This document shows, piece after piece, positions 23,368 through 34,958 of a DNA stretch of 64,000 nt. Under the pieces are notes generated by a model. The model was not told where the DNA came from. It worked only from the letters and a program-made list of their open reading frames with translations, and made no database searches. How positions within the stretch are numbered: the stretch's first letter is position 1; each line of letters starts with the position of its first letter. Both the position numbers and the translations under genes were made by a program. The DNA lies in assembly GCA_000953695.1 (NCBI GenBank), contig LN554846.1, forward strand, positions 2,170,001-2,234,000, given 5' to 3'. Source of the stretch: Aliivibrio wodanis (lineage in GTDB: Bacteria; Pseudomonadota; Gammaproteobacteria; Enterobacterales; Vibrionaceae).

Positions 23368-23510
23368 CTTACTTCTCGCTTAATAATTTCGCCTACTATG
23401 CCACAACCAAACGATAAAAAAACCAAATAAACTCTAAATATATAGTACACTATGCCAATAGTACCAGTTGTAATTAATAATTATACTTTCTAATTAAATA
23501 GAGTCTCAAT

Positions 23511-25163
23511 ATGCTTAACAATTTCACTATAAAACAGAAACTCATTATGATTCTTGTTTTAATCATTATTTCAAGCTGCTCATTGATTTTTGTGGCATTT
23601 AACAATTCAGGAAAAACAGAACTGAGCTTTAACGAGTACGACCAAGCTGCTGTTGAAAGTCAAAAATACATTTTAATGATTAATCGAGACATGAATTACA
23701 CCTCTCGTTTAACTCGCAGTATTATGCTTGGTGATGATTTTAATAAAAATTTCACTAAACTTGAAAATTACATTGATGCTATCGATTCACATTTTGCCAA
23801 TTTCACGCAAGCAGCATCAAAGCTGAGAGATAAGAAAGTAGCTAAACAATTAACTCAGCTAGCAAAACGTTCAGAAAAAGATACGATGGCATTTTTAAAT
23901 GATGGTCGCCAGCGTATGGCTGCTATTCAACATGTAGAACGCACACCAGAAGTTTTACAAGATGCTTGGCAAGGATATAAAACAGGCGCGTCACCACTAG
24001 CAAATAGTGCTCGTGTTAGCTTTAAAGCACTTGTTGAGCTAGAAGATAGCGTTAAGAGTACGATCCATAACTCAGCCTTAAGCTCGATACAACAGATGAA
24101 GAATCGTCTTCTTGGCGTTTCTGTGTTTTTTCTTATTTTAAACTTTGCTTTAATCTTGATTATCATCAAGAGCATTCTATCTAGTATAGAAAAAGCGAAA
24201 AATACCGTTGAACAGATCCAAAAAAATTCAGATTTAACTCAAAGAATCGACCTAAATGCGAAAGATGAAATTGGCCAATTGTCTAACTCTATTGATAAAA
24301 TGCTGTGTACTTTCCAAGAAAGCATCAAAACAGTATCAAGCACCTCAACTCAATTAGCATCCACTGCGGATGGTGTTTCAAGTATCACCACGAGTACTTC
24401 TCATTCAGTTAATGAACAACAACGAGAGTTAGACTTAGTTGCAACAGCAATGAATGAAATGACATCAACTGTGATGGAAGTGGCTCAAAATGCAAATAAC
24501 GCCGAATCTTTTGCTCTAGAAACAGATAAAGAAGCACAACAAGGCAAACAAGTCGTCAACAGCACAATTAAAACCATAGAAACCTTAGCGCAAGAGATTG
24601 AACGCGCATCTAGTGTCATTAACAACCTAGAACACGACAGTCATCAAATTGGGTCTATTCTTGATGTGATCAAAGGGATTGCAGAGCAAACTAATCTACT
24701 TGCTCTAAATGCTGCCATTGAAGCGGCACGAGCTGGCGAACAAGGTCGTGGTTTTGCTGTGGTTGCAGATGAAGTGCGTTCTCTTGCTAGCCGTACTCAA
24801 GAATCTACCGAAGAAATTCAGCAGATGATTGAAAAACTACAACAAGGTACAAAGACAGCAGTGTCTGTTATGCAACAAAGCCAAACTTACGCAAACGACA
24901 GTGTAAATAATGCTCGAGTAGCAGGTGACGCATTAGCTGCCATTACCAATTCAGTCACTCAAATCAGTGATATGAACACACAAATTGCTACTGCTGCTGA
25001 AGAGCAAGGTGCTGTTGCTGAAGAGATAAATACCAACATTGTTAATATCAACCATGCTGCAGAAACAACGGCATCAGGAGCTGAAGAAACATCTCGTGAA
25101 AGCGAAAATGTAGCTAACCTAGCTTCTGATCTTAAAAAGATTGTAAATCAATTTAAAGTATAA
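23511..25163 (+). CDS. Methyl-accepting chemotaxis protein
   Basis: Chemoreceptor of 550 residues: TM1 about 10-30, a periplasmic helical domain about 31-200 (four-helix-bundle-like, ligand unknown), TM2 about 206-225, HAMP about 226-280, and the cytoplasmic signalling domain. The hairpin tip [20 protein letters not shown], the CheA/CheW contact site, is intact and continues into [17 protein letters not shown]. It ends in [10 protein letters not shown] with no CheR-binding pentapeptide. Monocistronic, followed by a terminator at 25209. Confidence 0.92.
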   Translation: MLNNFTIKQKLIMILVLIIISSCSLIFVAFNNSGKTELSFNEYDQAAVESQKYILMINRDMNYTSRLTRSIMLGDDFNKNFTKLENYIDAIDSHFANFTQAASKLRDKKVAKQLTQLAKRSEKDTMAFLNDGRQRMAAIQHVERTPEVLQDAWQGYKTGASPLANSARVSFKALVELEDSVKSTIHNSALSSIQQMKNRLLGVSVFFLILNFALILIIIKSILSSIEKAKNTVEQIQKNSDLTQRIDLNAKDEIGQLSNSIDKMLCTFQESIKTVSSTSTQLASTADGVSSITTSTSHSVNEQQRELDLVATAMNEMTSTVMEVAQNANNAESFALETDKEAQQGKQVVNSTIKTIETLAQEIERASSVINNLEHDSHQIGSILDVIKGIAEQTNLLALNAAIEAARAGEQGRGFAVVADEVRSLASRTQESTEEIQQMIEKLQQGTKTAVSVMQQSQTYANDSVNNARVAGDALAAITNSVTQISDMNTQIATAAEEQGAVAEEINTNIVNINHAAETTASGAEETSRESENVANLASDLKKIVNQFKV

Positions 25164-25208
25164 CGAATTCATGTAAAACTTGTATTTATACCAAGTTACA
25201 TCAATATT

Positions 25209-25247
25209 AATGACACTAAAACAGTTTGTTGAGGTGTCATTTTTTTC
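25209..25247 (+). terminator. Terminator of the first chemoreceptor gene
   Basis: AATGACAC/GTGTCATT arms with a TTTTTT tail before mnmA. Confidence 0.82.
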
Positions 25248-25340
25248 GCAGATATAATTATGTGATTTTGCTCTCGGATCTGTCCTGAGCATATTCTTTC
25301 TGTTAGAATCTGGCTCAAGTTTTATTAGTGGTGTTAAAGA

Positions 25341-26465
25341 ATGTCAGACAACAGCCAAAAGAAAGTCATCGTCGGTATGTCCGGTGGTGTAGATTCTTCA
25401 GTATCAGCCTATCTACTTCAGCAACAAGGATACCAAGTTGAAGGTCTTTTCATGAAAAACTGGGAAGAAGATGACAACGAGGAATATTGTACCGCTGCCG
25501 AAGATTTAGCCGATGCACAAGCGGTGTGTGACAAATTAGGTATTCACCTTCACACCATTAACTTTGCATCTGAATACTGGGACAACGTTTTTGAATATTT
25601 CTTAGAGGAATACAAAGCGGGCCGTACGCCAAATCCTGATATTTTATGTAATAAAGAAATCAAATTTAAAGCTTTCTTAGAATTTGCTGATGAAGTACTA
25701 GATGCAGATTTCATTGCTATGGGCCACTACGTTCGTCGTACTTTCCCAAGCGCAGAAGAAATCGCAAATGGTGCAAAACCAGAAATGCTTCGTGGTTTAG
25801 ATTCAAACAAAGATCAAAGCTACTTCCTATACACATTAAGCTCAGATCAAGTATCTCGCAGCCTATTCCCTGTTGGTGAGCTTGAAAAACCTGAAGTACG
25901 CCGCATTGCTGAAGAGCAAGATTTGATCACAGCGAAGAAAAAAGATTCTACTGGTATTTGTTTTATTGGTGAACGTAAATTTACTGAATTTTTAGGCAAA
26001 TACTTACCAGCACAACCAGGTAATATCGAAACCCCAGAAGGTAACATCATTGGTCAACACCAAGGTTTGATGTACCACACTTTAGGTCAACGTAAAGGGT
26101 TACACATCGGTGGCTCTAAAGGCGGCGGCGGTAACGAAGACCCATGGTTTGTTGGTGAAAAAGATTTAAAACGTAATGTGTTAATTGCCGTTCAAGGTAA
26201 AGACCACCCATTACTAAAATCTCAAGGCCTATTAGCTTCTCAACTACACTGGGTTGATCGCACTCCGATTAAAGCCCCATTGAGCTGCACGGTGAAAACA
26301 CGTTACCGTCAAACTGATATCCCTTGTACCATCATCCCTATTGATGATGAAAACATTAAAGTGATTTTTGATGAAGCACAAATTGCAGTGACTCCAGGTC
26401 AGTCTGCTGTTTTCTACTCAGGTGAAATTTGCCTAGGTGGCGGCATCATCGAAGAGCGTATTTAA
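25341..26465 (+). CDS. mnmA: tRNA-specific 2-thiouridylase MnmA
   Basis: Makes 2-thiouridine at the wobble position (U34) of tRNA-Lys, -Glu and -Gln, using sulfur relayed by the Tus proteins. It has 374 residues. The PP-loop [16 protein letters not shown] is at about 11-26, the catalytic cysteines are in [12 protein letters not shown] (about 102) and [12 protein letters not shown] (about 199), and [12 protein letters not shown] is present. It is followed at 12 bp by hflD, the conserved mnmA-hflD-purB arrangement. Confidence 0.95.
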   Translation: MSDNSQKKVIVGMSGGVDSSVSAYLLQQQGYQVEGLFMKNWEEDDNEEYCTAAEDLADAQAVCDKLGIHLHTINFASEYWDNVFEYFLEEYKAGRTPNPDILCNKEIKFKAFLEFADEVLDADFIAMGHYVRRTFPSAEEIANGAKPEMLRGLDSNKDQSYFLYTLSSDQVSRSLFPVGELEKPEVRRIAEEQDLITAKKKDSTGICFIGERKFTEFLGKYLPAQPGNIETPEGNIIGQHQGLMYHTLGQRKGLHIGGSKGGGGNEDPWFVGEKDLKRNVLIAVQGKDHPLLKSQGLLASQLHWVDRTPIKAPLSCTVKTRYRQTDIPCTIIPIDDENIKVIFDEAQIAVTPGQSAVFYSGEICLGGGIIEERI

Positions 26466-26477
26466 GGAGTTCCGAGC

Positions 26478-27095
26478 GTGGCTAACACTTTATTTGACAG
26501 AACCATTGCATTTGCTGGCATTTGCCAAGCGGCAAGCTTAGTACAAAAAATGGCGAAAGATGGGCACTGTGATCAAGCTGCGTTTGATACTGCTATTCAA
26601 TCAATATTAGAAATCAATCCAAGTAATACGCTTGCTGTTTATGGCAATGAAGCGAACTTGCGTATTGGTTTAGAATGTCTGGTTCGAGATTTTGACAATA
26701 CACCATCAGGCAGTGAATTAACTCGCTACTTGATCAGTTTAATGGCGCTAGAGCGCAAACTTGCAGGCCATCGCGATGGTATGAGCAAGCTTGGTGAACG
26801 CATTAGCACTATTGAGCGTCAACTTGAACATTTTGATATTCACGATGAACAAATGCTCAGTAACATTGCCAGCATTTATTTAGATGTGATCAGCCCTATG
26901 GGCCCTCGCATCCAAGTGACTGGTACACCATCTATCTTACAACAACCGATGACACAGCATAAAGTGCGTTCCCTGCTACTTTCAGGTATTCGTTCCGCTG
27001 TATTATGGCGCCAAACAGGTGGCAAACGTCGCCATTTAATTTTTGGTCGTAAGAAAATGGTAGAGCAAGCAAAAATTATTTTAGCTCGAATTTAA
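26478..27095 (+). CDS. hflD: HflD (YcfC), high-frequency lysogenisation protein homologue
   Basis: Peripheral membrane protein of 205 residues; in E. coli it binds phage lambda CII and is encoded between mnmA and purB. Family tracts [18 protein letters not shown] near the N-terminus, [15 protein letters not shown] in the middle and [22 protein letters not shown] at the C-terminus are present. It starts with GTG at 26478 after AAGGAG. Its cellular role outside phage biology is unclear. Confidence 0.92.
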   Translation: MANTLFDRTIAFAGICQAASLVQKMAKDGHCDQAAFDTAIQSILEINPSNTLAVYGNEANLRIGLECLVRDFDNTPSGSELTRYLISLMALERKLAGHRDGMSKLGERISTIERQLEHFDIHDEQMLSNIASIYLDVISPMGPRIQVTGTPSILQQPMTQHKVRSLLLSGIRSAVLWRQTGGKRRHLIFGRKKMVEQAKIILARI

Positions 27096-27101
27096 AAAAT
27101 T

Positions 27102-27131
27102 AAAGCCTACTTGAATCTCAGGTAGGCTTTA
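27102..27131 (+). terminator. Hairpin between hflD and purB
   Basis: AAAGCCTAC/GTAGGCTTT arms with a weak T-tail (TTTATCCTTT). It is probably a partial terminator, and purB follows 36 bp later. Confidence 0.65.
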
Positions 27132-27156
27132 TCCTTTAACCTTTATAGATATCTAG

Positions 27157-28536
<1,380 letters not shown>

Positions 28537-28575
28537 TCTTTACGGTTATTTTAACTAGACAGATTAACAAGCACT

Positions 28576-28627
28576 AAAAAGCCCTGTATCAAACGCCTTT
28601 AAAGCGTACTGTTACAGGGCTTTTTTA
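28576..28627. terminator. Bidirectional terminator between purB and the acidic lipoprotein
   Basis: AAAAAGCCCTGTA pairs with TACAGGGCTTTTT, with an inner ACGC...GCGT stem. A and T runs flank both sides. Confidence 0.85.
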
Positions 28628-28658
28628 TTCGGTTTTTACTCGTTCAATATAAGGTTAA

Positions 28659-29087
28659 CTACATCACGCACTCTTGCATATCTTGGGCGCGTTCAACTCC
28701 CTTCTCAATTAAGCTTTGCGCTTGCTCATTTGAGATGGTTGCCATCACTTTATTCACCAGACCTTCCGCAGTGGATTCTGATGACGCTTCAACCAAACAG
28801 CTATAGGCATTAGCAATATGCTCTTTCACTTCAATTAAGGCTTCAGGGTTGCTGTAATCCGCATTTAACGCTTCATCGATTGACTCTGAAAATTCAGTCG
28901 CTGATACAGCTGCATCACCAAACTGTTCAATGTTCAACTCACTAAAATCCACAGATTCTAATTTTGATTGAGCTATATCCACTGCTTTATTTGCTGCGTC
29001 TTGTGCTTTATCAATCGCTTCGTTTGCATCTTCACAGCCTACTAAAACAATAGAAAATAACAAAGGTAACAATAGTTTTTTATTCAT
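28659..29087 (-). CDS. Predicted acidic helical lipoprotein
   Basis: Protein of 142 residues with signal MNKKLLLPLLFSIVLVGC (lipobox LVGC, Cys18; Glu at +2, compatible with outer-membrane sorting). The mature part is rich in Ala, Glu and Asp, with an alpha-helical repeat-like stretch (ANEAIDKAQDAANKAVDIAQ) reminiscent of small coiled-coil lipoproteins. Two further cysteines (in AYSCLVE and MQECVM) could pair. No family with known function recognised. Divergent from the second chemoreceptor. Confidence 0.75.
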   Translation of the reverse strand: MNKKLLLPLLFSIVLVGCEDANEAIDKAQDAANKAVDIAQSKLESVDFSELNIEQFGDAAVSATEFSESIDEALNADYSNPEALIEVKEHIANAYSCLVEASSESTAEGLVNKVMATISNEQAQSLIEKGVERAQDMQECVM

Positions 29088-29309
29088 TTTTTCTCACTAT
29101 AAAATTACAAATACCATCAAAACAGACTAACAGAAAATCACTCAAATAAGATAATTAGCATGTGTCTAAGTGTTAATGAAAGAGTATAAACTCACCGATA
29201 TGAACTCAACCTGAACCATCTTACTTAATTTAATAGTCTATAATCTCTAATGTATATGAGCCTCAAGCCGATACCTGATTATATAAAATCACTCGGAGTT
29301 TACAGAGTT

Positions 29310-31403
29310 ATGTTCAAATCAATAAAAACACGCATCGCCATTAGCGCCGGATTGGCTATATTTATCACTCTTAGTACAGCCATGTTTTTTACAACTGTCT
29401 CTTATAATAAAGTAAACAAAGAAATTACAAAAAATGTTTCATTACAGTTAACAGATAATATTGATTATAAATTATTATCAATTGCTAACCAGCAAAGAGC
29501 CGAACTTAACGGTTTATTTGCCCCTGTTATAAGTAATTTACAGCAATTAAAGTCAGTATTAGAACTCTCTAATAGTAATCAAGTCGAAGCTAACATTCTT
29601 ATTCAACAATTTATGGCTTCATTACATATTCAAAATAAAAGTGTCTTTGCTGGTTATATGGTATGGGAAGAAAAGAACTTCCTTCAAGATAATTCGGAGT
29701 TAACTCAGAAAGCGACGAATAAAGATGGGTTCTTATCTCCTTTTTTCTCACCGATAGGTTCTGATTTTGAAGCTATTGGAATGGATAGCTTCAAAAATAG
29801 GAAAATGAATCAAAATGGGGAACGAATTGACGAATGGCACTTAGCTCCATTTGAAACTGGCGAACAATTTGTTATGGAACCGTATTATTATAATGTTAGA
29901 GGTAATGAAGAATTAATAACAACAATAAGTCTACCGCTACGCCACAATGATCATATTGTGGGATCACTTGGCTTTGATTGGTCAGTAAAAGACTTTCAAG
30001 CTATTAGCCAAAAAGCAGCAAAGTCAACAGGGCTTAGTAATGCCATCGTTTCGATTGTCTCTTGGGATGGGCGATTTCTCTCTTTTAGTCAAGATAAAAA
30101 CTTAGTTGGAGAAAAAATCAAAGATGAATTTGCTCAAAACTGGCCATCAATTCAACAAAAACTAAAAAGCACATCTACGTTCTTAAGTGATATGGGTGAT
30201 TACAAAGTTGCTGTTTCATCAATAGAAACAGGTGCTAAACCATGGGTTGTTATGGTTTCAGTTCCTAAAACAGTGCTTGAAAAAGAGATCACTGATTTTA
30301 ATCAGCTGAGTACTGAACTTAGTCAGGGTGCATTATTAAATGGCTTATTAAGTGGTTTTATCTCATCAATTATTGGGATTGCTATTATTTTCATTTTAGC
30401 TAAAAGCATTGGTGCGTCTTTACTTGAGCTCACTTCTCGCTTTGAAAACATAGCACAAGGTGATGGTGATTTAACTCAACGCATTAGTATTGACTCTAAA
30501 GATGAAATTGGTCAATTGGCTTTCTGGTTCAATACTTTTATAGAAAAAGTTCAACATACACTTCATAACGCAAAAAATACGGCAGAATTAGTCTCTCAAT
30601 CCTCAATGAATACCATGGCCGAAACTGAAAAATCACAATTGAAACTTCAAAATCAAGTAAATGAAGTTACTCAATTAGCAACCGCTATTAATGAAATGAG
30701 CGCAACAGCACAAGAAGTTGCTTCTTCTGCATTACAAGCTGCAACAGCAGCAAGCCAAATTCAAGCAAGTAGTGAAGATGGACAGAAAATAATGAATAAT
30801 GCCGCAGCTTCTGTTGAAGAGTTGGCACGCTTCATTAATGAAGCCCAAGAGCAAGTGATTAATTTAGCTTCATCAAGCAATGATATTCAAAAAATTCTTA
30901 TTGAAATCGGTGGTATTGCAGAACAAACAAACTTATTGGCATTAAATGCTGCGATTGAAGCAGCTAGAGCTGGCGAACAAGGACGTGGATTTGCTGTTGT
31001 TGCCGATGAAGTTCGTAACCTAGCAAGTCGTACACAAAGCTCAACACAAGAAATTAATAGTATGCTTGCGATATTACAACAAAATACTCAAGGTATTGTG
31101 ACGGTAATGGAAAGTAGTCAAAAGCAGGCATTAGAAACTAAAGAAGAGACCTTAATTGCACAGAAAAACCTACAAGAAATTAATGCTGCAATTCTTGTAG
31201 CCAATGACATGAATAACCAAATTGCTTCAGCCGCAGAAGAGCAAAGCTCTGTCTCTGAAGAGATAAATCGCAATGTGACAAGTATTAACGAAGCCGCTGA
31301 TGAAGTTCTTTCTGATATGCAAACTTCATTAAATGACACCGCAGAGCTAACAAAAGAAAGCCATTCACTAGCTCAGAAATTAAGTGAATTTAAAACTCAA
31401 TAG
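29310..31403 (+). CDS. Methyl-accepting chemotaxis protein with Cache-type sensor
   Basis: Chemoreceptor of 697 residues from the start used here ([12 protein letters not shown]). TM1 is about 10-30. A long periplasmic region (about 31-335) looks like a double Cache domain (tracts [19 protein letters not shown] and [30 protein letters not shown]). TM2 is about 345-365, then HAMP and the signalling hairpin with [20 protein letters not shown]. No CheR pentapeptide. An in-frame ATG at 29250 exists, but a TATAAT at 29239-29244 would start transcription about there and it lacks a Shine-Dalgarno. Confidence 0.9.
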   Translation: MFKSIKTRIAISAGLAIFITLSTAMFFTTVSYNKVNKEITKNVSLQLTDNIDYKLLSIANQQRAELNGLFAPVISNLQQLKSVLELSNSNQVEANILIQQFMASLHIQNKSVFAGYMVWEEKNFLQDNSELTQKATNKDGFLSPFFSPIGSDFEAIGMDSFKNRKMNQNGERIDEWHLAPFETGEQFVMEPYYYNVRGNEELITTISLPLRHNDHIVGSLGFDWSVKDFQAISQKAAKSTGLSNAIVSIVSWDGRFLSFSQDKNLVGEKIKDEFAQNWPSIQQKLKSTSTFLSDMGDYKVAVSSIETGAKPWVVMVSVPKTVLEKEITDFNQLSTELSQGALLNGLLSGFISSIIGIAIIFILAKSIGASLLELTSRFENIAQGDGDLTQRISIDSKDEIGQLAFWFNTFIEKVQHTLHNAKNTAELVSQSSMNTMAETEKSQLKLQNQVNEVTQLATAINEMSATAQEVASSALQAATAASQIQASSEDGQKIMNNAAASVEELARFINEAQEQVINLASSSNDIQKILIEIGGIAEQTNLLALNAAIEAARAGEQGRGFAVVADEVRNLASRTQSSTQEINSMLAILQQNTQGIVTVMESSQKQALETKEETLIAQKNLQEINAAILVANDMNNQIASAAEEQSSVSEEINRNVTSINEAADEVLSDMQTSLNDTAELTKESHSLAQKLSEFKTQ

Positions 31404-31431
31404 ATTTAAAACCTAAAATCTACATTTAATT

Positions 31432-31466
31432 AAGCCATGCTTTGTCTCTATTGCATGGCTTTTTTA
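31432..31466 (+). terminator. Terminator of the second chemoreceptor gene
   Basis: AAGCCATGC/GCATGGCTT perfect arms with a TTTTTT tail. Confidence 0.87.
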
Positions 31467-31692
31467 TTTATCCAAATCCGCATGAACTTTATGAACAAAA
31501 TTCATTTAATGTTCTAAATAGCCATTATCATCTCTATCTAGTCAAAACCCTCTCAAGTGAATAACATTTACGCAACAACTAAGAAAAAGCAGTATATATC
31601 GAACGATAACAGCTCATAGAAGCTATAACCCCTACTCTCAAGTTTCACACCATAACGACAGAGAAACTTAGACACATAAGGACATGTTATTC

Positions 31693-32670
31693 ATGCTTAC
31701 TTCATTTAAAAAACAAATCACAGCCTCAATGATTGTTGCAACCTTTGCATTTTCAGGTTCAGCTATTGCAGCCGAACTTGAAAAAATTCACTTCATCATT
31801 CCTGGTGGTGCTGGTGGCGGTTGGGATATGACAGCTCGCGGTACCGGTGATGTATTGCTTAAATCAGACATCATTGAACAAGCGTCATACCAAAACCTTT
31901 CAGGTGGCGGCGGCGGTAAAGCTATTGCTCATTTAATTGAAACTGCAGAGCGCCAGCCAGATACATTAATGGTCAACTCAACGCCTATCGTGATCCGATC
32001 GTTAAGTGGTATTTTCCCACAGTCATTTCGAGACCTAACCCCAGTTGCTGCAACTATTGCCGATTATGGTGCGATTGTCGTAAATAAAGACTCTAAATAT
32101 ACCAGTTGGGAGCAAGTGGTTGCTGATTTTGAAAAAGACCCTCGTTCAGTAAAAATTGCAGGCGGTTCAGCTCGAGGCAGCATGGATCACCTAGTGGTTG
32201 CGGCAGCATTTAAAGGTGAAGGCTTTGATGCAAGAAAAGTACGTTACATTGCGTACGATGCCGGTGGTAAAGCAATGGCTGCACTGCTTTCAGGCGAAAC
32301 ACCACTACTTTCAACAGGGTTAGGTGAAGTGCTTGAAATGTCGAAAAGCGGTCAAGTTCGTATTCTTGCTATCACAGCACCTAAACGCTTAGAAAGTGCG
32401 CCAGAAATCCCAACACTAACTGAATACGGCAATGAAACCGTCTTTGCTAACTGGCGTGGTTTCTTCGCAGCACCTGGTACACCACAAGCGAAAATCGATG
32501 AGTACAGAGAAGCCTTCGATAAGATGTATGAAACGGATCAATGGGCAGTAGTACGAGATCGTAATGGTTGGATTGATAACTACAAAGCGGACAAAGACTT
32601 TTATGCTTTCCTTGAAAATCAAGAATTGCTAATGGGTAACCTAATGCGTGAGCTTGGCTTCTTAAAATAA
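31693..32670 (+). CDS. tctC: TctC, periplasmic solute-binding protein of a tripartite tricarboxylate transporter
   Basis: Bug/TctC-family binding protein of 325 residues that captures citrate or another carboxylate in the periplasm for TctAB. Signal peptide about 1-27 (TASMIVATFAFSGSAIAA). Then the family tracts HFIIPGGAGGGWDMTARG, VNSTPIVIRSLSG and AGGSARGSMDHLVVAAAFK. AAGGA at 31678-31682 is properly spaced (10 nt) for the ATG at 31693 but too close to that at 31684. First gene of tctCBA; substrate not deducible. Confidence 0.9.
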   Translation: MLTSFKKQITASMIVATFAFSGSAIAAELEKIHFIIPGGAGGGWDMTARGTGDVLLKSDIIEQASYQNLSGGGGGKAIAHLIETAERQPDTLMVNSTPIVIRSLSGIFPQSFRDLTPVAATIADYGAIVVNKDSKYTSWEQVVADFEKDPRSVKIAGGSARGSMDHLVVAAAFKGEGFDARKVRYIAYDAGGKAMAALLSGETPLLSTGLGEVLEMSKSGQVRILAITAPKRLESAPEIPTLTEYGNETVFANWRGFFAAPGTPQAKIDEYREAFDKMYETDQWAVVRDRNGWIDNYKADKDFYAFLENQELLMGNLMRELGFLK

Positions 32671-32683
32671 CACAATCATTTCA

Positions 32684-32774
32684 GCTGCCTTGGATAATTA
32701 ATGACTCCCCCGGATATGGCTCATTAATGTTCCTGTTACCTTCTCCTTGCACCTTATGTTCAAGGCAGCCTTTT
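32684..32774 (+). terminator. Nested hairpin with T-tract between tctC and tctB
   Basis: Outer arms GCTGCCTTG (32684-32692) and CAAGGCAGC (32761-32769) pair perfectly over 9 bp and are followed by CTTTTTC. An inner pair ATTAATGA (32697-32704)/TCATTAAT (32721-32728) lies inside. It looks like a partial terminator or processing stop that lets the binding protein be made in excess of the permease. Confidence 0.6.
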
Positions 32775-32811
32775 TCTTACTCTTTTTTAAATGGATGAAT
32801 GGAGAGAACTC

Positions 32812-33291
32812 ATGTCGTACTCTAGCTCTTCTCTACTATGCCGAGATCGCGTTGGCGCAATCATTTTTTTACTGGTCTGCTTATGTTATGGCTATCAAAC
32901 CAGTTTAATTCCTTTATTTCCTGGTGATGAATACGAACCCTTCACCGCTCGAACCCTACCTTACATGCTAACCTTTGCTGGTATTTTTCTTTCATTACTT
33001 CTTATTGTCTCAGCTCAACCGGATGAAAAAAGTGGTGCCGTATTAGGCTTTAACTGGAAACTGTTAATTGGATTTATCATTTTAATGGTGCTGTATGGTA
33101 TTGGCTTAACATGGCTTGGTTTTGTTCTAGCTACAAGCCTATTTTTACTGGCAGGATTCTATCTTTTAGGCGAACGTCGTAAACCCATTTTATTTGGCGC
33201 CTCGTTTCCTTTTGTTACTGGATTCTGGCTACTTCTTACCAAAGGTTTGGATATCTATCTAGAACCTGGTTATCTTTTTCTTGCTTGGTAA
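32812..33291 (+). CDS. tctB: TctB, small membrane subunit of the tripartite tricarboxylate transporter
   Basis: Integral membrane protein of 159 residues with four predicted TM helices (VGAIIFLLVCLCYGYQ; TLPYMLTFAGIFLSLLLI; LLIGFIILMVLYGIGL; LGFVLATSLFLLAGFYL), matching the TctB family. Start at 32812 (MSYSSSSLL) after GGAGAG five nt upstream; the ATG at 32791 lacks one. Followed by tctA at 16 bp. Confidence 0.88.
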   Translation: MSYSSSSLLCRDRVGAIIFLLVCLCYGYQTSLIPLFPGDEYEPFTARTLPYMLTFAGIFLSLLLIVSAQPDEKSGAVLGFNWKLLIGFIILMVLYGIGLTWLGFVLATSLFLLAGFYLLGERRKPILFGASFPFVTGFWLLLTKGLDIYLEPGYLFLAW

Positions 33292-33307
33292 ACCCTAGGA
33301 CTTAATT

Positions 33308-34834
33308 ATGTTAGATGGAATTTTAGCAGGCTTATCAACAGCGATTATGCCAACCAACTTGATGATGGTGATGATCGGCTGTTTTGTGGGTACATTCATC
33401 GGTATGTTACCGGGTCTTGGCCCTATTTCTGCCATTGCCTTAATGATCCCGATTAGCTACGGACTTGATCCAGCATCAGGTATGATCTTAATGGCGGGTG
33501 TTTATTATGGCGCCGTTTTTGGTGGGTCTACCTCATCAATATTGATCAATGCACCAGGCTGTTCTTCAACTGTGGTTACTGCCTTTGATGGTTATCCAAT
33601 GGCACAAAAAGGTCAGGCAGGTAAAGCCCTTGCGCTTGCTGCCTACTCCTCTTTTACTGGGGGGACACTTTCAGCCATTATGCTACTGATTGCAGCCCCA
33701 GCGCTTGCCAAAGTATCTCTTAGCTTCCAATCATCAGATTACTTTGCCCTAATGTTAGTAGGCTTATCCGCTGTTGCGGCATTCGCAGGTAAAGGCCAAG
33801 TGATTAAAGCTTGGATGATGACCATTCTTGGCTTAATGCTTTCAACCGTCGGCATTGATAAAGGCATTGGTGTTGAGCGCTTTACCTTTGGCTTAACTGA
33901 TTTAATGGATGGATTCAGCTTCTTATTGCTTGCAATGGCAACCTTCGCATTAGGGGAAACCTTGATGGGAATATTAAAACCAGAGCAAGACACGCGAGAT
34001 GATGAACAAAATAAAATGTCTGACCTAGGCAGCATGAAAATCACCAAAGAAGAATTTAAAGAGGTTGCCCCTGTTGCTGTTCGTTCATCTATCCTTGGTT
34101 TCTTTACTGGCGTATTACCCGGAGCTGGCGCAACTATTGCGGCATTCTTAAGTTACGGAATGGAGCGAAACCTAGCACCAAAAGATAAAAAAGAAGAGTT
34201 TGGTAAAGGCAGTATCCGTGGATTAGTGGCACCTGAATCGGCAAATAACGCCGCATCAAGTGGATCATTTGTTCCCCTACTTACCTTAGGTATTCCTGGC
34301 TCTGGAACAACCGCAATCATGCTTGGTGCCTTAATCGCTTATGGTATTCAACCTGGTCCAAGACTGTTTGTCGATCACCCTGATATCTTCTGGTCAGTTA
34401 TTATCTCTATGTACTTTGGTAATATCGTATTAGTGATCCTAAATTTACCGTTAATTCCATACATCTCTAAATTACTTGCTGTGCCAAGAACCGTATTGAT
34501 GCCGATGGTTTTATTCTTCTCAATTACTGGGGTGTATTTAGTCTCATTTAATACCGTTGATGTATTCATCATGATCTTTATTGCGATGGTGGCAATAGCC
34601 CTGCGGCTTGCCAATTTTCCACTCGCCCCCTTACTGCTCGGATTTATATTGGGTGGCATGATGGAAGAGAATTTACGTCGAGCATTAATGATCAGTGATG
34701 GTGAGTTGAGTTTCTTGTGGGAACGTCCAATTACCTTTAGTTTCACTGCTATTGCTGCAATTGTGCTTATTCTTCCAATGCTACTGACGTTTATCAATAA
34801 CGTTATCCGTCCTAAGTTTGCAGTAAAGTCATAA
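33308..34834 (+). CDS. tctA: TctA, large permease subunit of the tripartite tricarboxylate transporter
   Basis: Integral inner-membrane permease of 508 residues with about 10-12 hydrophobic segments. Family signatures: GTFIGMLPGLGPISAIALMIP near residue 30, YYGAVFGGSTSSILINAPG (about 66-84), and in the second half FTGVLPGAGATIAAFLSYGME and LTLGIPGSGTTAIMLGALIAYG, the internal duplication typical of TctA. It couples substrate uptake to an ion gradient. Followed by a strong terminator. Confidence 0.93.
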   Translation: MLDGILAGLSTAIMPTNLMMVMIGCFVGTFIGMLPGLGPISAIALMIPISYGLDPASGMILMAGVYYGAVFGGSTSSILINAPGCSSTVVTAFDGYPMAQKGQAGKALALAAYSSFTGGTLSAIMLLIAAPALAKVSLSFQSSDYFALMLVGLSAVAAFAGKGQVIKAWMMTILGLMLSTVGIDKGIGVERFTFGLTDLMDGFSFLLLAMATFALGETLMGILKPEQDTRDDEQNKMSDLGSMKITKEEFKEVAPVAVRSSILGFFTGVLPGAGATIAAFLSYGMERNLAPKDKKEEFGKGSIRGLVAPESANNAASSGSFVPLLTLGIPGSGTTAIMLGALIAYGIQPGPRLFVDHPDIFWSVIISMYFGNIVLVILNLPLIPYISKLLAVPRTVLMPMVLFFSITGVYLVSFNTVDVFIMIFIAMVAIALRLANFPLAPLLLGFILGGMMEENLRRALMISDGELSFLWERPITFSFTAIAAIVLILPMLLTFINNVIRPKFAVKS

Positions 34835-34859
34835 TCTTCTAATCTAACCGTCTAATATG

Positions 34860-34893
34860 GACACCAATACTAAGGATAGTATTGGTGTCTATT
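34860..34893 (+). terminator. Terminator of tctCBA
   Basis: Eleven-bp perfect arms GACACCAATAC/GTATTGGTGTC with an 8-nt loop, followed by TATTT. Confidence 0.75.
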
Positions 34894-34958
34894 TCCTCTG
34901 CTGCCATTTCTTTTTTTCATGCTACAATCCCCTTCTATTCATATATCTGAGATTTCAC

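Noticed and set aside
34375-34797. 140-codon minus-strand frame inside tctA
   Set aside because: Shadow of the tctA coding frame; poly-basic, no Shine-Dalgarno, no family resemblance.
34857-34958. N-terminal extension of rhlE from an upstream ATG
   Set aside because: The extension would be encoded by the tctA terminator hairpin and gives a hydrophobic, non-family sequence; the ATG at 34959 yields the standard N-terminus.
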